Origin: Enterococcus faecalis
Lineage (GTDB): Bacteria; Bacillota; Bacilli; Lactobacillales; Enterococcaceae
NCBI RefSeq assembly: GCF_029024925.1
Contig: NZ_CP118962.1
Span: 1,458,001-1,522,000 of the forward strand
Direction of reading: 5' to 3'
Length of the DNA stretch: 64,000 nucleotides
How positions within the stretch are numbered: the stretch's first letter is position 1; every line of letters starts with the position of its first letter. Below the pieces are notes generated by a model, which made no database searches, had not been told where the DNA came from, and saw only the letters and a list, made by a program, of their open reading frames with translations. Made by a program: the position numbers and the translations under genes. This document shows positions 35,935-44,606 of the stretch, in pieces.

Positions 35935-36825
35935 TTATTTTTCAGTTACTTTTCCATTTACATCACGTTCTACTTGCATGTCTGTGATGGCTAAATAACC
36001 TAAGTCTTTGACAATTGTCTTTTGAACATCATCGGTGACCATATAGTCTAAGAAGGCTTTTACTTCTTTATTAGGCTCCCCTTTTGTATACATATGTTCA
36101 TAAGACCAGATTTTCCATGAATTGTCTTTCACGTGTTCTTCTTTTGGTTCAACACCATCAATGCTTAAGGCAACGGTGGAATCATCCATATAAGAAAAAG
36201 CTAAATAGCTGATTGCTCCTGGTGTTTGTTCAACAATTTTACGAACTGTTCCCGAAGAATCTTGTTCTTGTGATTGAACTGGTTTAGCTCCATCTAAGCC
36301 CCATTTTTCAAATGTTGCTCGGGTGCCACTTCCGTTTGCGCGATTTATTACGACGATTTCTTGATCTTTGCCGCCCACTTCTTTCCAGTTTTTGACTTTG
36401 CCAGTAAAGACATCAATCAATTGTTGCTTCGTTAAATTCTTCACGCCGACTTCTTTGTTGACCACTGGTCCCATACCAACCACGGCCACCCGATGATCAA
36501 CTAATTTAGAGGCATCCACGCCATCTTTCTCTTCGGCAAACACATCGGAATTTCCAATGGTCACTGCGCCATCTGCAACTTGCGAAAGTCCTGTTCCGCT
36601 GCCGCCACCTTGGACAGAAACTGTATAATTGGGATGTTCTTGTGTAAATTGATCTTTCGCAGCATCTACTAACGGTTGTAAAGCGGTGGAACCAACAGCG
36701 ACAATTTTAACTGGTTTGTTACTATCCGCTTCGCTGGATTTTTCAGTTGTGCCTCCTTGAGCTCCGCACCCAGTTAATAATAACCCTAGACTCAGCATAG
36801 TTGCTGCAATTACACGTTTTTTCAT
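35935..36825 (-). CDS. pstS: Phosphate-binding lipoprotein PstS
   Basis: Surface lipoprotein that captures inorganic phosphate for the Pst ABC importer. 296 residues with lipobox LLTGCGAQ near residue 20. The phosphate loops are VAVGSTALQPL near 43, GGGSGTGLSQV near 76 and INRANGSGTRATF near 160. No pstC, pstA or pstB follows, so it must work with a transporter encoded elsewhere or act as an extra binding protein. The promoter has a PhoP-box array. Confidence 0.93.
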   Translation of the reverse strand: MKKRVIAATMLSLGLLLTGCGAQGGTTEKSSEADSNKPVKIVAVGSTALQPLVDAAKDQFTQEHPNYTVSVQGGGSGTGLSQVADGAVTIGNSDVFAEEKDGVDASKLVDHRVAVVGMGPVVNKEVGVKNLTKQQLIDVFTGKVKNWKEVGGKDQEIVVINRANGSGTRATFEKWGLDGAKPVQSQEQDSSGTVRKIVEQTPGAISYLAFSYMDDSTVALSIDGVEPKEEHVKDNSWKIWSYEHMYTKGEPNKEVKAFLDYMVTDDVQKTIVKDLGYLAITDMQVERDVNGKVTEK

Positions 36826-36873
36826 CTTTGCACTTCCTTTTCAATTAGTTACAAGTTTAGTCTACCAAGACTC

Positions 36874-36922
36874 TGTTAATTCTGTTTCAATTAAATGTAA
36901 ATAAAAGGTAAAGGTGTGTAAA
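36874..36922 (-). promoter_or_regulatory. Pho-box array before pstS
   Basis: On the minus strand five TTNACA-like hexamers follow at 10-11 base intervals: TTTACA, TTTACC, TTTACA, TTGAAA, TTAACA. One-turn spacing of TT(A/C/T)ACA repeats is the Firmicute PhoP-binding pattern. A possible -10 (TAAACT) lies about 15 bases downstream, and no good -35 is needed when PhoP activates. Confidence 0.75.
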
Positions 36923-36935
36923 GAATCTATAAAGG

Positions 36936-38114
36936 CTAGTGCGTTACGCGTTGTGTCGCCATGTAATGTGCGATTCGTTCCATGGCCGTTGTTAATTTAT
37001 CCATATCGGACGCATAACTAATTCGGACGTATCCTTCTGCTTCTGGACCAAAAGAAATACCTGGAATCAACGCTACTGCTTCTTTTTGCGCTAAATCAAT
37101 ACAAAATTTCATAGAATCTTGTTCATAACCAGTAGGAATCTTAGCAAAAATATAAAAGGCGCCATTTGGACGCGCAACCTCAAACCCCAATTGAGTCATC
37201 TGTTCATAAACAAAATCGCGCCGTTTCCGATACTCTTCTTTCATAATTTCAGCATCATGCATTCCTTCGATTAAGGCACGAACAGCCGCTTTTTGAGACA
37301 CTGTTGCAGCCGCAGTAACTAAATACTGATGAACTTTAATGATCTCCGCTGTTAAAATCGCTGGTGCAAAAATAAAGCCAATCCGCCAGCCTGTCATGGC
37401 ATGTGATTTCGACAAACCGTTAATTAAAATCGTTTGGTCACGTAACATTTCAGCAATCGAAACATGACTCTCATCATAAGTTAACTCACTATAAATTTCA
37501 TCACTAATCACAAAAATGTCGTATTTTTTTAGAACATCAGCAATTGCTTGCAACTCTTGGCGGTTATAGGTGACACCAGTTGGGTTGCTAGGATAATTTA
37601 AAATAATTGCTTTGACTTGTTCCCCATGCTCGGCCATTGCCGCTTCAATCATTTCAGGGGTCAAGACAAAATCGTTGCCTCGTGTATCCAAATATACCGG
37701 TTCCGCCCCCGCCAATGTAATAATTGGTTCATACCCTGGGTAAATAGGTGCTGGCAATAGCACTTTGTCACCTTGTTCTAAAATTGCTAATAACGAAGCT
37801 GAAATCGCTTCTGTTGCTCCAACTGTTACTAAAATTTCTGTCCCAGGCTGGTAAGTCAAATGGTACTTTTCTTTCATAAAATAAGCGGCTGCTTCACGGA
37901 CATCTAATAAACCAGACATCCCTGTATAATGAGAAAAATTCGCATCAATTGCTTCTTTGGCTGCTTTTTTGACATGCTCAGGTGTGTTAAAATCCGGCTC
38001 TCCTAGCGTTAATTTTAAAATACCTTCAATTCCTGAGACTTGTTCGTCAAATTGACGAATTAAAGAAACAGCAATTTTATTTACTTGACGATTAAAACGA
38101 TTGGTTAAATCCAT
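36936..38114 (-). CDS. Pyridoxal-phosphate aminotransferase, class I/II
   Basis: 392 residues. The fold-type I features are LTLGEPDFNTPEHV near residue 36, ILNYPSNPTGVTYNR near 167, the Tyr-containing FVISDEIYSELTYD, and the PLP Lys in INGLSKSHAMTGWRIGF near 233. It is closest to the PatA / aspartate-type group that makes lysine precursors or uses aromatic amino acids; the exact donor is not decided by the sequence. GGAGTG precedes the ATG. No terminator follows before the pstS promoter. Confidence 0.88.
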   Translation of the reverse strand: MDLTNRFNRQVNKIAVSLIRQFDEQVSGIEGILKLTLGEPDFNTPEHVKKAAKEAIDANFSHYTGMSGLLDVREAAAYFMKEKYHLTYQPGTEILVTVGATEAISASLLAILEQGDKVLLPAPIYPGYEPIITLAGAEPVYLDTRGNDFVLTPEMIEAAMAEHGEQVKAIILNYPSNPTGVTYNRQELQAIADVLKKYDIFVISDEIYSELTYDESHVSIAEMLRDQTILINGLSKSHAMTGWRIGFIFAPAILTAEIIKVHQYLVTAAATVSQKAAVRALIEGMHDAEIMKEEYRKRRDFVYEQMTQLGFEVARPNGAFYIFAKIPTGYEQDSMKFCIDLAQKEAVALIPGISFGPEAEGYVRISYASDMDKLTTAMERIAHYMATQRVTH

Positions 38115-38231
38115 TTAGCTTCACTCCTTCAGTTGACGTTATAGTAGCACAAATTGACCGTAAAATGAATGATTTTCTCATTGTTTCGCTAGATTTTTAT
38201 TATAAATATCTCAAAAAAACGACAGAGAAGA

Positions 38232-38273
38232 AAATAGGAGAACTTTGTCCTTTTCAACAAAGTTCTCCTATTT
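38232..38273 (-). terminator. Terminator after the GH38 gene
   Basis: AAATAGGAGAACTTTGT pairs with ACAAAGTTCTCCTATTT around 8 bases, directly past the stop codon of the alpha-mannosidase gene. Confidence 0.9.
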
Positions 38274-38275
38274 AT

Positions 38276-40966
38276 TTATTTTTCGAAACGCCATGTCCGA
38301 ATTTCAAACGGACGTAATGGTGCATCAACTTCTATCGCTGGTGTCAACGGTTCTTCTAATACATTTGTTAAACAAGTCGCTGGTTGTGTCTCTTTGTGAA
38401 GTTCACAAGGAATATTTTGCGCTGTTAGATTAAAGCCACGAACGACTAAATGATTTGTTTGCTCTTGACGTTTAACGGCTGTCCAACCAATTGGTCCTTC
38501 TGCCGTTGTCAAATAGACATGGTTCGGTGCTAGTTTACCTTCATGACGCGTAGTAGTAGCTGCAGTAAAAGGAATTTGTGCACTATAGGCTTGTTGATAC
38601 GTAGCAAAGCGTTCTTCTGGTTTTCCATGCAATGACAAACCATATTTAAAGGTATATTCTCCTTGGCATTGTGCTTCTGGTGTCGCAAAATAGCCCCAAT
38701 CACCTAGTTCGCCAACACAACGAATTAATGTGACCGCAATGGTTCCATCTGCCAAGACTTCATACTCATTTAAGCCTTCATTGAAGATAGTCACGCCTTT
38801 ATTTTGGTCATGAACATTCACAAACGCTTGTTGGTGCTGCGGGTTTGTTGGATTTTCCCATGCGTCGCTTACTTGATTTGGTCGTGTCACGACTTCATAA
38901 ATACTATCCGCTTCGTGTGTTTCTGTGACCATGCCAGTTGGGAAAAGCACGCGTAAACGATGATCTTTGATTTGATTATTAATGGTTGTTTCAAAGAATA
39001 ATTGGTTACTTTCTTTGATCATTGTAACCACTGTCGTTATTTCGAACGGGCGAAGCGTCGTTGAACGTTGTGCTTGGCGTTCTCTAAACTCACGAACAGC
39101 CTTTTGTTCTTCTTCTAATCGTTCATCTGCTGAAACTGGTAACATGACGGTTTGTTTAATTTGATAACTTGCTTTTACAGGGGAATTTTCTTTATTCGTA
39201 ATTTCAGCCGTTACATTTTCGGTTGTAATTCCTTGGTCTTCGGTCGGTTTGAAAAAGATATATTCATTCCCAATGTCGCCAGTATCTTCAAATGTTAACA
39301 ATTTTGAAAATGTTTCTCCTGTTTTTTTGTCAGCAATGGTTAAGCTACCATTGTTTTCAATTTTCACTTGAATAAATTCGTTTTCCATTTCATTTGTTGC
39401 TGGTTGAGCCAAAAGACTTCCTTCAAAAGCTTTCGTTTTTCCTTGAATCAATGCAAAGCTATCCCAAGAGAATGGCGCCATTTCTTTGACAGATAATTCG
39501 ACCGTTAAGTATTTAGCCATGTACGGTTGACGGAAAGCATCTTTAGGTAAATCGTAACCAAAACGAACATCTTCTTTGACAATACGGCTTGCAACGGCTT
39601 TTCCAGTTGGATCAATCACTTGATAATCTGGGGTGGCTTTTTGTTTTAATTCATGATAAAGATCTTCAGGTTTTCCTGTATAAAATGGCAATCGTTCAAT
39701 CTCCACTTCCACAGTGACAACCTCCGTTTTCTGATAGCCACTAGTATTAAATAAAACAAACGGGTGCGCTTTTTCTGGGAAAACACTTGTATCAATTGCT
39801 TCTGTTAATTGTCGTGTTGCTTCATCTGCTAAGAAATGCCCGACATCATTGGCATTTTCAAAGCGAGTCATCATGCCTCGGTGAACCTCGTCGACAGAAC
39901 AGCCACAAATACTATCGTGCGGATGGTTTTGAAGCAATGTTTTCCAAGCATAATCAAATTGGTCATGTGGGTAGTCGCCAGTTACTTCGTAAGCCATCGC
40001 TGCTAAAGGTTCTGCGATATTTTCTAATTGGCGTTGGACTTTTGTGTTCCACTGTTTTAAATAGACGCGAGCAGAAGAAGTATTGGCTAATGTGTACCAG
40101 CCGTCCGTTTCTTGACTCGTTAATTCGCCTGTTACTGTTCCTAAATCTTCTGGTAACTCCTCTTGAACAGCTTTCAAATAGTCATCGAAATTGGAATGAA
40201 TAAATTCATATTCTGGGAATAGTTCATTGGCTAAAGCGATGGCCTTAGTAATATCTCTTTGTACCGGTTGGTGGTCGACCCCATTCATCATTAATAAATG
40301 GTTTGTGGAAGCGTAACGTTCCACATCAGCCAATTTTTGTTTCCAAAAAGCGATTGCCGCTTCTTTTTCTGAAGGAATTTCGTTCCCGTTACTATACCAG
40401 TTTGCAAAAAGCAAGCCGAAAATTTTGGTTTGGTCTGGACCTTCCCACCACATTTCAGAATATTGTGAGCTATAGTCGCTTTCTAAGACTTGATTATCAA
40501 AGCCAATCGGTTTCACCCCGCGTCCAAAGGCAGCCGCAGGCAGATTTGCTAATTGCATCATTTGAGGCGTTTGACCCATGTTACCAAATGTATCCGGGAA
40601 GTAACCTAATTGAACTGGTGCTCCCCATTTTTGACTTTCTAAATGCCCAATCAGCATGTTTCGAACATTGGATTCAGAGCTAATTAAAAAGTCATCTTGT
40701 AAAATATAAAATGGTCCGATTTTTAGTTTGCCTGCTTGGACAGCTTTTTTCACGGCTTCTTTTTTCTCTGGGCGAACTTGTAAATAGTCGTCTAAGATAA
40801 TCGTTTGTCCATCTAAATGGAAACTGTTAAACTCTGGATCATTTTCAATTAAATCTAATACATTATCCACTAATTCAATTAAGCGCATATGATGTTCTTC
40901 ATAAGGAAGATACCATTCACGATCCCAATGACTATGGGAAACAATATAGACTTTTTTCTTTGTCAT
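38276..40966 (-). CDS. Alpha-mannosidase, glycoside hydrolase family 38
   Basis: 896 residues, cytoplasmic (no signal peptide). The zinc motif VSHSHWDREWYLPYE is at the start, the nucleophile Asp region is YFPDTFGNMGQTPQMM near residue 123, and LQNHPHDSICGCSVDEVH near 348 carries further zinc ligands. Bacterial GH38 enzymes of this size (MngB-like) hydrolyse alpha-mannosides brought in by transport. ATG 40966 follows AGGAGG. It is 11 bases after the GH125 gene and co-transcribed with it. Confidence 0.93.
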   Translation of the reverse strand: MTKKKVYIVSHSHWDREWYLPYEEHHMRLIELVDNVLDLIENDPEFNSFHLDGQTIILDDYLQVRPEKKEAVKKAVQAGKLKIGPFYILQDDFLISSESNVRNMLIGHLESQKWGAPVQLGYFPDTFGNMGQTPQMMQLANLPAAAFGRGVKPIGFDNQVLESDYSSQYSEMWWEGPDQTKIFGLLFANWYSNGNEIPSEKEAAIAFWKQKLADVERYASTNHLLMMNGVDHQPVQRDITKAIALANELFPEYEFIHSNFDDYLKAVQEELPEDLGTVTGELTSQETDGWYTLANTSSARVYLKQWNTKVQRQLENIAEPLAAMAYEVTGDYPHDQFDYAWKTLLQNHPHDSICGCSVDEVHRGMMTRFENANDVGHFLADEATRQLTEAIDTSVFPEKAHPFVLFNTSGYQKTEVVTVEVEIERLPFYTGKPEDLYHELKQKATPDYQVIDPTGKAVASRIVKEDVRFGYDLPKDAFRQPYMAKYLTVELSVKEMAPFSWDSFALIQGKTKAFEGSLLAQPATNEMENEFIQVKIENNGSLTIADKKTGETFSKLLTFEDTGDIGNEYIFFKPTEDQGITTENVTAEITNKENSPVKASYQIKQTVMLPVSADERLEEEQKAVREFRERQAQRSTTLRPFEITTVVTMIKESNQLFFETTINNQIKDHRLRVLFPTGMVTETHEADSIYEVVTRPNQVSDAWENPTNPQHQQAFVNVHDQNKGVTIFNEGLNEYEVLADGTIAVTLIRCVGELGDWGYFATPEAQCQGEYTFKYGLSLHGKPEERFATYQQAYSAQIPFTAATTTRHEGKLAPNHVYLTTAEGPIGWTAVKRQEQTNHLVVRGFNLTAQNIPCELHKETQPATCLTNVLEEPLTPAIEVDAPLRPFEIRTWRFEK

Positions 40967-40977
40967 CACTTTTCCTC

Positions 40978-42267
40978 CTATTTTTCCACTCGGATGTCAA
41001 AATAATCCATAACTAATTCACAAAACATCATATTAGCCCATGAAAACCATTCTCTTGTATAATTTTCAGGATTATCTACGTCAAAACCTTCATGCATCAA
41101 ATGAGTCCCCGCATCTGTGGCAACTAATAAATCTAAAATCCGTTCTTTTTCTGCTTTATCTTTGGTTGTCATTCCTTCCATTGCTAAAGCAATCGGCCAC
41201 ACGTAATTTTCTGGTGTATGCGAGCTACCAATCCCTTTCGCGTATTTACCTTCATAGAAGTAAGGATTTTCTTTACTTAATAAGGTTTGACGGGTTGTTA
41301 AATATTGTTCATCCTCTGTTGAACAATAACCCAGATAAGGGGCTGCTACTAAATTGGGAACATTACTGTCATCCATCACGCTTGCATTGCCTAAGCCATC
41401 CACTTCATACGCATAAATCGTTTCGTTATTTTGATTTTTTGTTCGTCCAAATGTTTGGATGCCTTCTTCAATCTCTTCTTGTAATTTTTTAGCAATCGCC
41501 ACAATCGTAGCATCTTCTAAAACATCAGAGAAAATTTCTTGAATATAGCCTAAAATTACGACTGCAAACATGTTAGAAGGAACTAAGTAACCATATTGGC
41601 AGGCATCATCACTAGGACGGAAGCCTGACCATGTCATCCCTGTTTTGCCAACTGGTATTCCTTTCCCTGCTTCAACCAACGTATCTTCTTGACGCCACGT
41701 ATCTCGTTCAAATAAATAAGGTGACTGTGCGTGATCTTGTTCTGTTGTAAAAACGTTGAGAATTTTTTTGACGCCTTCCACAAAATCTGAATTAAATTGT
41801 TCGGTCATCCCAGTATTTTTATAAAGTAAATAGGCTAATTGGACCGGGTAACATAATGAATCAATTTCATATTTCCGTTCCCAAATCCAGCCATTCATTT
41901 CGGTCTTATCAGTTTGATGGCCTGCATGATTATCTGTTTCATTAAACGCATTGGCATATGGATCAATGCAAATATAACGAAACTGACGCTTAACCAACCC
42001 AGCAATCATTTGAGCAAGGTCTTCGTCTTCTTTCGCAATCACTAAATAGGGACGAACTTGTGCTGTTGAGTCTCTCAACCACATTGCTGGAATATCGCCT
42101 GTTAATAAAAAGGTAGTACCATCTTCTTGACGTTTCACTGTTGTTAGTAAAGTATTGGCAAAGGCCGCCTGAAAGTTTTTTGCCCAATCTTGATGTGCTT
42201 CACCGCATTTTTCTGTAATTGTCTCCATAAATGTTGCTACGGATTTTGGAACTTCTGTATAAACCAT
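40978..42267 (-). CDS. Exo-alpha-1,6-mannosidase, glycoside hydrolase family 125
   Basis: Metal-independent inverting mannosidase. 429 residues of the (alpha/alpha)6 barrel, with GDIPAMWLRDSTAQVRPYL near residue 55 and WSGFRPSDDACQYGYLVPSN near 215, both typical of GH125 (SpGH125 of Streptococcus pneumoniae is the model). No signal peptide, so it acts inside the cell. ATG 42267 follows AAGAGGTG. Paired with GH38 it could strip alpha-mannose chains such as those of host N-glycans or yeast mannan fragments; the glycan is inferred. Confidence 0.93.
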   Translation of the reverse strand: MVYTEVPKSVATFMETITEKCGEAHQDWAKNFQAAFANTLLTTVKRQEDGTTFLLTGDIPAMWLRDSTAQVRPYLVIAKEDEDLAQMIAGLVKRQFRYICIDPYANAFNETDNHAGHQTDKTEMNGWIWERKYEIDSLCYPVQLAYLLYKNTGMTEQFNSDFVEGVKKILNVFTTEQDHAQSPYLFERDTWRQEDTLVEAGKGIPVGKTGMTWSGFRPSDDACQYGYLVPSNMFAVVILGYIQEIFSDVLEDATIVAIAKKLQEEIEEGIQTFGRTKNQNNETIYAYEVDGLGNASVMDDSNVPNLVAAPYLGYCSTEDEQYLTTRQTLLSKENPYFYEGKYAKGIGSSHTPENYVWPIALAMEGMTTKDKAEKERILDLLVATDAGTHLMHEGFDVDNPENYTREWFSWANMMFCELVMDYFDIRVEK

Positions 42268-42286
42268 TCTCGTCACCTCTTAAATT

Positions 42287-42337
42287 TGATATATCATTTC
42301 ACAATTGAATTATAGCGTTTACATTTCACTTTGTCTA
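42287..42337 (-). promoter_or_regulatory. Mannosidase operon promoter with cre site and operator
   Basis: On the minus strand TAGACA (42332-42337) and TATAAT (42309-42314) are 17 bases apart. TGTAAACGCTATAA (42310-42323) overlaps the -10 and matches the CcpA consensus at all but one position. Just downstream the palindrome TGATATATCA (42287-42296) shares GATATATC with the palindrome before the divergent regulator gene. Together they suggest glucose repression plus a specific repressor. Confidence 0.75.
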
Positions 42338-42391
42338 GTGATTTCAATCATTTTTTTCATTTTAAAACCAATTAATTTATGGTAAACTATA

Positions 42392-42409
42392 AATAAGATA
42401 TATCTTATT
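42392..42409. promoter_or_regulatory. Operator palindrome before the GntR-type regulator gene
   Basis: AATAAGATATATCTTATT is a perfect 18-bp palindrome 15 bases before the regulator ATG. The shared GATATATC core with the mannosidase promoter makes it the probable binding site of this regulator. Confidence 0.65.
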
Positions 42410-42423
42410 GTGAGGTGAAATGA

Positions 42424-43470
42424 ATGAAGCAGCCATTATATCAACAAATTATTGATTATTTACAAAATGAAATTGATTCAGGGCGATTGCCTGTTGGAGC
42501 GCAAGTGCCTACCGAAAAAGAATTATCGGCTCAGTTTAACGTCAGTAGAATTACGTCCAAACGAGCGCTAACTGAGTTGGAAACGCAAGGCGTAATCCAA
42601 CGTCACCAAGGAAAAGGAAGTTTTGTTCAAGCACCAAAGCATCCTCTTCATACCTCTTTAAATAAAGTTCTTTTTTTATTGCCTTTTGCAGACGATTTAT
42701 CAGTAGGAAATTTCTATAGCGGTTTGGCCCCTACTATTCAAGCAGCTGGTTTAGAAGTCTTTATGACCTCGCCTAATTTTTTGAGAGAGAAAAATGCTGC
42801 GGACATTGTGAATGAGTTTGCCGGGCTTGTCTATTATGCTGCTACTAGTAATGACTACCTCGACTTATTGTTTGAGTTGGCTTTGATGAATTTTCCAGTC
42901 GTTGTCTTGGATAAAAAGATCCATGATTTACCTTTTGCAACCATTCAATCAGACAACTTTGCTGGTGGTAAAACAGCAACCGAACGCTTAATTGGCTTAG
43001 GACATACAAAAATTGGATATATCCTTTCAGGAAGTCCGGCCCTACAATCCGTTCGGCAACGTTATTTAGGTTATCTCCAAGCTTTAAAAGAAGCCAATCT
43101 GGCGTTCCATACAGCAATCACGGAAACCAATCTCTTAGATGAACACAACTTTAAACAGTATTTTGAGGCGCACCAACTCACAGCCGTGGTCTGCGATAAT
43201 GACTTCAGCGCGTTACATTGTTTACGAAACTGTAAAAACCTAGGTATTCATGTGCCTGAAGAATTATCGATTATTGGTTTTGACGATATTCAAGCAGCAG
43301 CATTTGTCGAACCGCCATTAACAACCATGGCGCAAGACTTTAAAGAAATGGGAAAACTAGCTGGTGAAGTGTTATTACAAACGATGCAACAAGACATTCA
43401 AATCATAGAAGACATTCAAGTACCTGTCACATTAATTGAAAGAGAAACCATTTCTACTGTTTCAAAATGA
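42424..43470 (+). CDS. GntR-family repressor with LacI-type sugar-binding domain
   Basis: 348 residues. An N-terminal GntR winged helix (PLYQQIIDYLQNEIDSGRLPVG, FNVSRITSKRALTELE) is followed from about residue 70 by a periplasmic-binding-protein-like domain as in LacI or AraR (FAGLVYYAATSNDYLDLL; TAVVCDNDFSALHCLR; IIGFDDIQAAAFVEPPLTTM). It is divergent from the GH38/GH125 operon with matching palindromes on both sides, so it most likely controls that operon in response to a mannoside. GAGGTG precedes the ATG. Confidence 0.9.
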   Translation: MKQPLYQQIIDYLQNEIDSGRLPVGAQVPTEKELSAQFNVSRITSKRALTELETQGVIQRHQGKGSFVQAPKHPLHTSLNKVLFLLPFADDLSVGNFYSGLAPTIQAAGLEVFMTSPNFLREKNAADIVNEFAGLVYYAATSNDYLDLLFELALMNFPVVVLDKKIHDLPFATIQSDNFAGGKTATERLIGLGHTKIGYILSGSPALQSVRQRYLGYLQALKEANLAFHTAITETNLLDEHNFKQYFEAHQLTAVVCDNDFSALHCLRNCKNLGIHVPEELSIIGFDDIQAAAFVEPPLTTMAQDFKEMGKLAGEVLLQTMQQDIQIIEDIQVPVTLIERETISTVSK

Positions 43471-43473
43471 GCC

Positions 43474-43658
43474 AAAAAAGAAGAGCGTGGGACAAAAATC
43501 ACTTTGGATTTTTGCTCCACGCTCAAAAACTAATAAACGGCGGGAACAGAAGCAACTCCTTCGGAAATAAGCCGAAATTCTCCAAAAATTAAAGAACAAT
43601 TTTCGGAAATTCCTTCTTATTTCTCGGAGTTAAACACTTCTATCCCGACCTCTTCTTT
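43474..43658. repeat. Composite palindromic intergenic repeat, long copy
   Basis: An element of about 185 bp between convergent genes. Outer arms are AAAAAGAAGAG and CTCTTCTTTTT. An inner hairpin (43485-43523) pairs GCGTGGGACAAAAATC with GATTTTTGCTCCACGC. A second imperfect stem (about 43555-43628) pairs CTCCTTCGGAAATAAG with CTTATTTCTCGGAG. The stretch AAAAACTAATAAACGG after the first hairpin reappears in a short copy near 62.7 kb. The first hairpin can also terminate the regulator gene. Confidence 0.8.
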
Positions 43659-44588
43659 TTATTCCTTAGTGCTAAACGTTTTGGTATCTACCTCTTTTTT
43701 AAACAACGCTTTTAGTTCTTTGATAAAGTAGCGACCAATCGGACTGATTTCCCGATTTTTGGGAAAGAGTAAACAAATACGATTTTCCAAGGCTGGCGCC
43801 AATGGTACTAACCGAATTTCTTTCTTCGTAAAACCCGTTACGACACCTGAACCAGAAGCATAAGCATTGGTTTCTACCAACAAATTCATTAAAGTTCCAC
43901 GATCCGTAGTATGAATGACCGATTCCTGTTCAGGAATTTCAACTAAATCTTCAGAAAAATAGGAAAAATTGCTTCCTTCTTGATTAAAGCGAACTTGTGG
44001 ATAGGGAACTAATTCCTCTAAATGAATTTCTTTTTGCTTGGCTAAAGGATGATGATTTCCTAAAAAAATGTGTGTATTAAAAGTACTAATTACCTCGTAG
44101 GCTAGATTAGCTTGTTCTAAATACCGTTCAATACTGACACTATTTTGTTCATTTAAATAAATAATCCCCAACTCACTGTGAAATCCTTTGACGTCTTCAA
44201 TTACTTTTAAGGTTGTGGTTTCAAAGACACGAAAATCTTTATATTGATCCCCATACTTTTTAAGAACTTTGGCAATTACTTCACCTAAAAAATCGTAATG
44301 TTGCGAAGAGATGGAGAATCGTTCGCTGGTCACTGTCTCACGATAGCGATTTTCCAATAACTCCATTTGAACTAAAACTTTCTCTGCTTGTTCTAAAAAA
44401 ACCATTCCTTCTTCTGTTAAAAAAGCACCCTTATTGGTACGTAAAAAGAGGGAAATCCCTAGTTCTTCTTCTAATTCCCGAATACTATTTGACAAGCTAG
44501 GTTGTGTAATAAATAGTTTTTTGGCTGCTTCCCGAAAACTCCCATTGTTAGCTATGGCAGCAACATACTTCATTTGTTGAATATTCAA
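43659..44588 (-). CDS. LysR-family regulator, CpsY/CysB-like
   Basis: 309 residues. The LysR winged helix is at the N-terminus (MKYVAAIANNGSFREAAKKL, QPSLSNSIRELEEELG) and a substrate-binding domain follows. The start is read as TTG 44588, 7 bases after GGAGGA; a GTG five codons upstream overlaps that site. The NIQQMKYV opening resembles the CpsY/MtaR group of streptococci and enterococci. It follows the carbonic anhydrase gene by 18 bases, so it may be co-transcribed and may regulate it. Confidence 0.87.
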   Translation of the reverse strand: MNIQQMKYVAAIANNGSFREAAKKLFITQPSLSNSIRELEEELGISLFLRTNKGAFLTEEGMVFLEQAEKVLVQMELLENRYRETVTSERFSISSQHYDFLGEVIAKVLKKYGDQYKDFRVFETTTLKVIEDVKGFHSELGIIYLNEQNSVSIERYLEQANLAYEVISTFNTHIFLGNHHPLAKQKEIHLEELVPYPQVRFNQEGSNFSYFSEDLVEIPEQESVIHTTDRGTLMNLLVETNAYASGSGVVTGFTKKEIRLVPLAPALENRICLLFPKNREISPIGRYFIKELKALFKKEVDTKTFSTKE

Positions 44589-44606
44589 CCCTTTTTCCTC
44601 CACACA

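Noticed and set aside
38982-41492. Several long plus-strand open frames opposite the two mannosidase genes
   Set aside because: They are antisense shadows of clear GH38 and GH125 genes, have no ribosome sites and no family resemblance.
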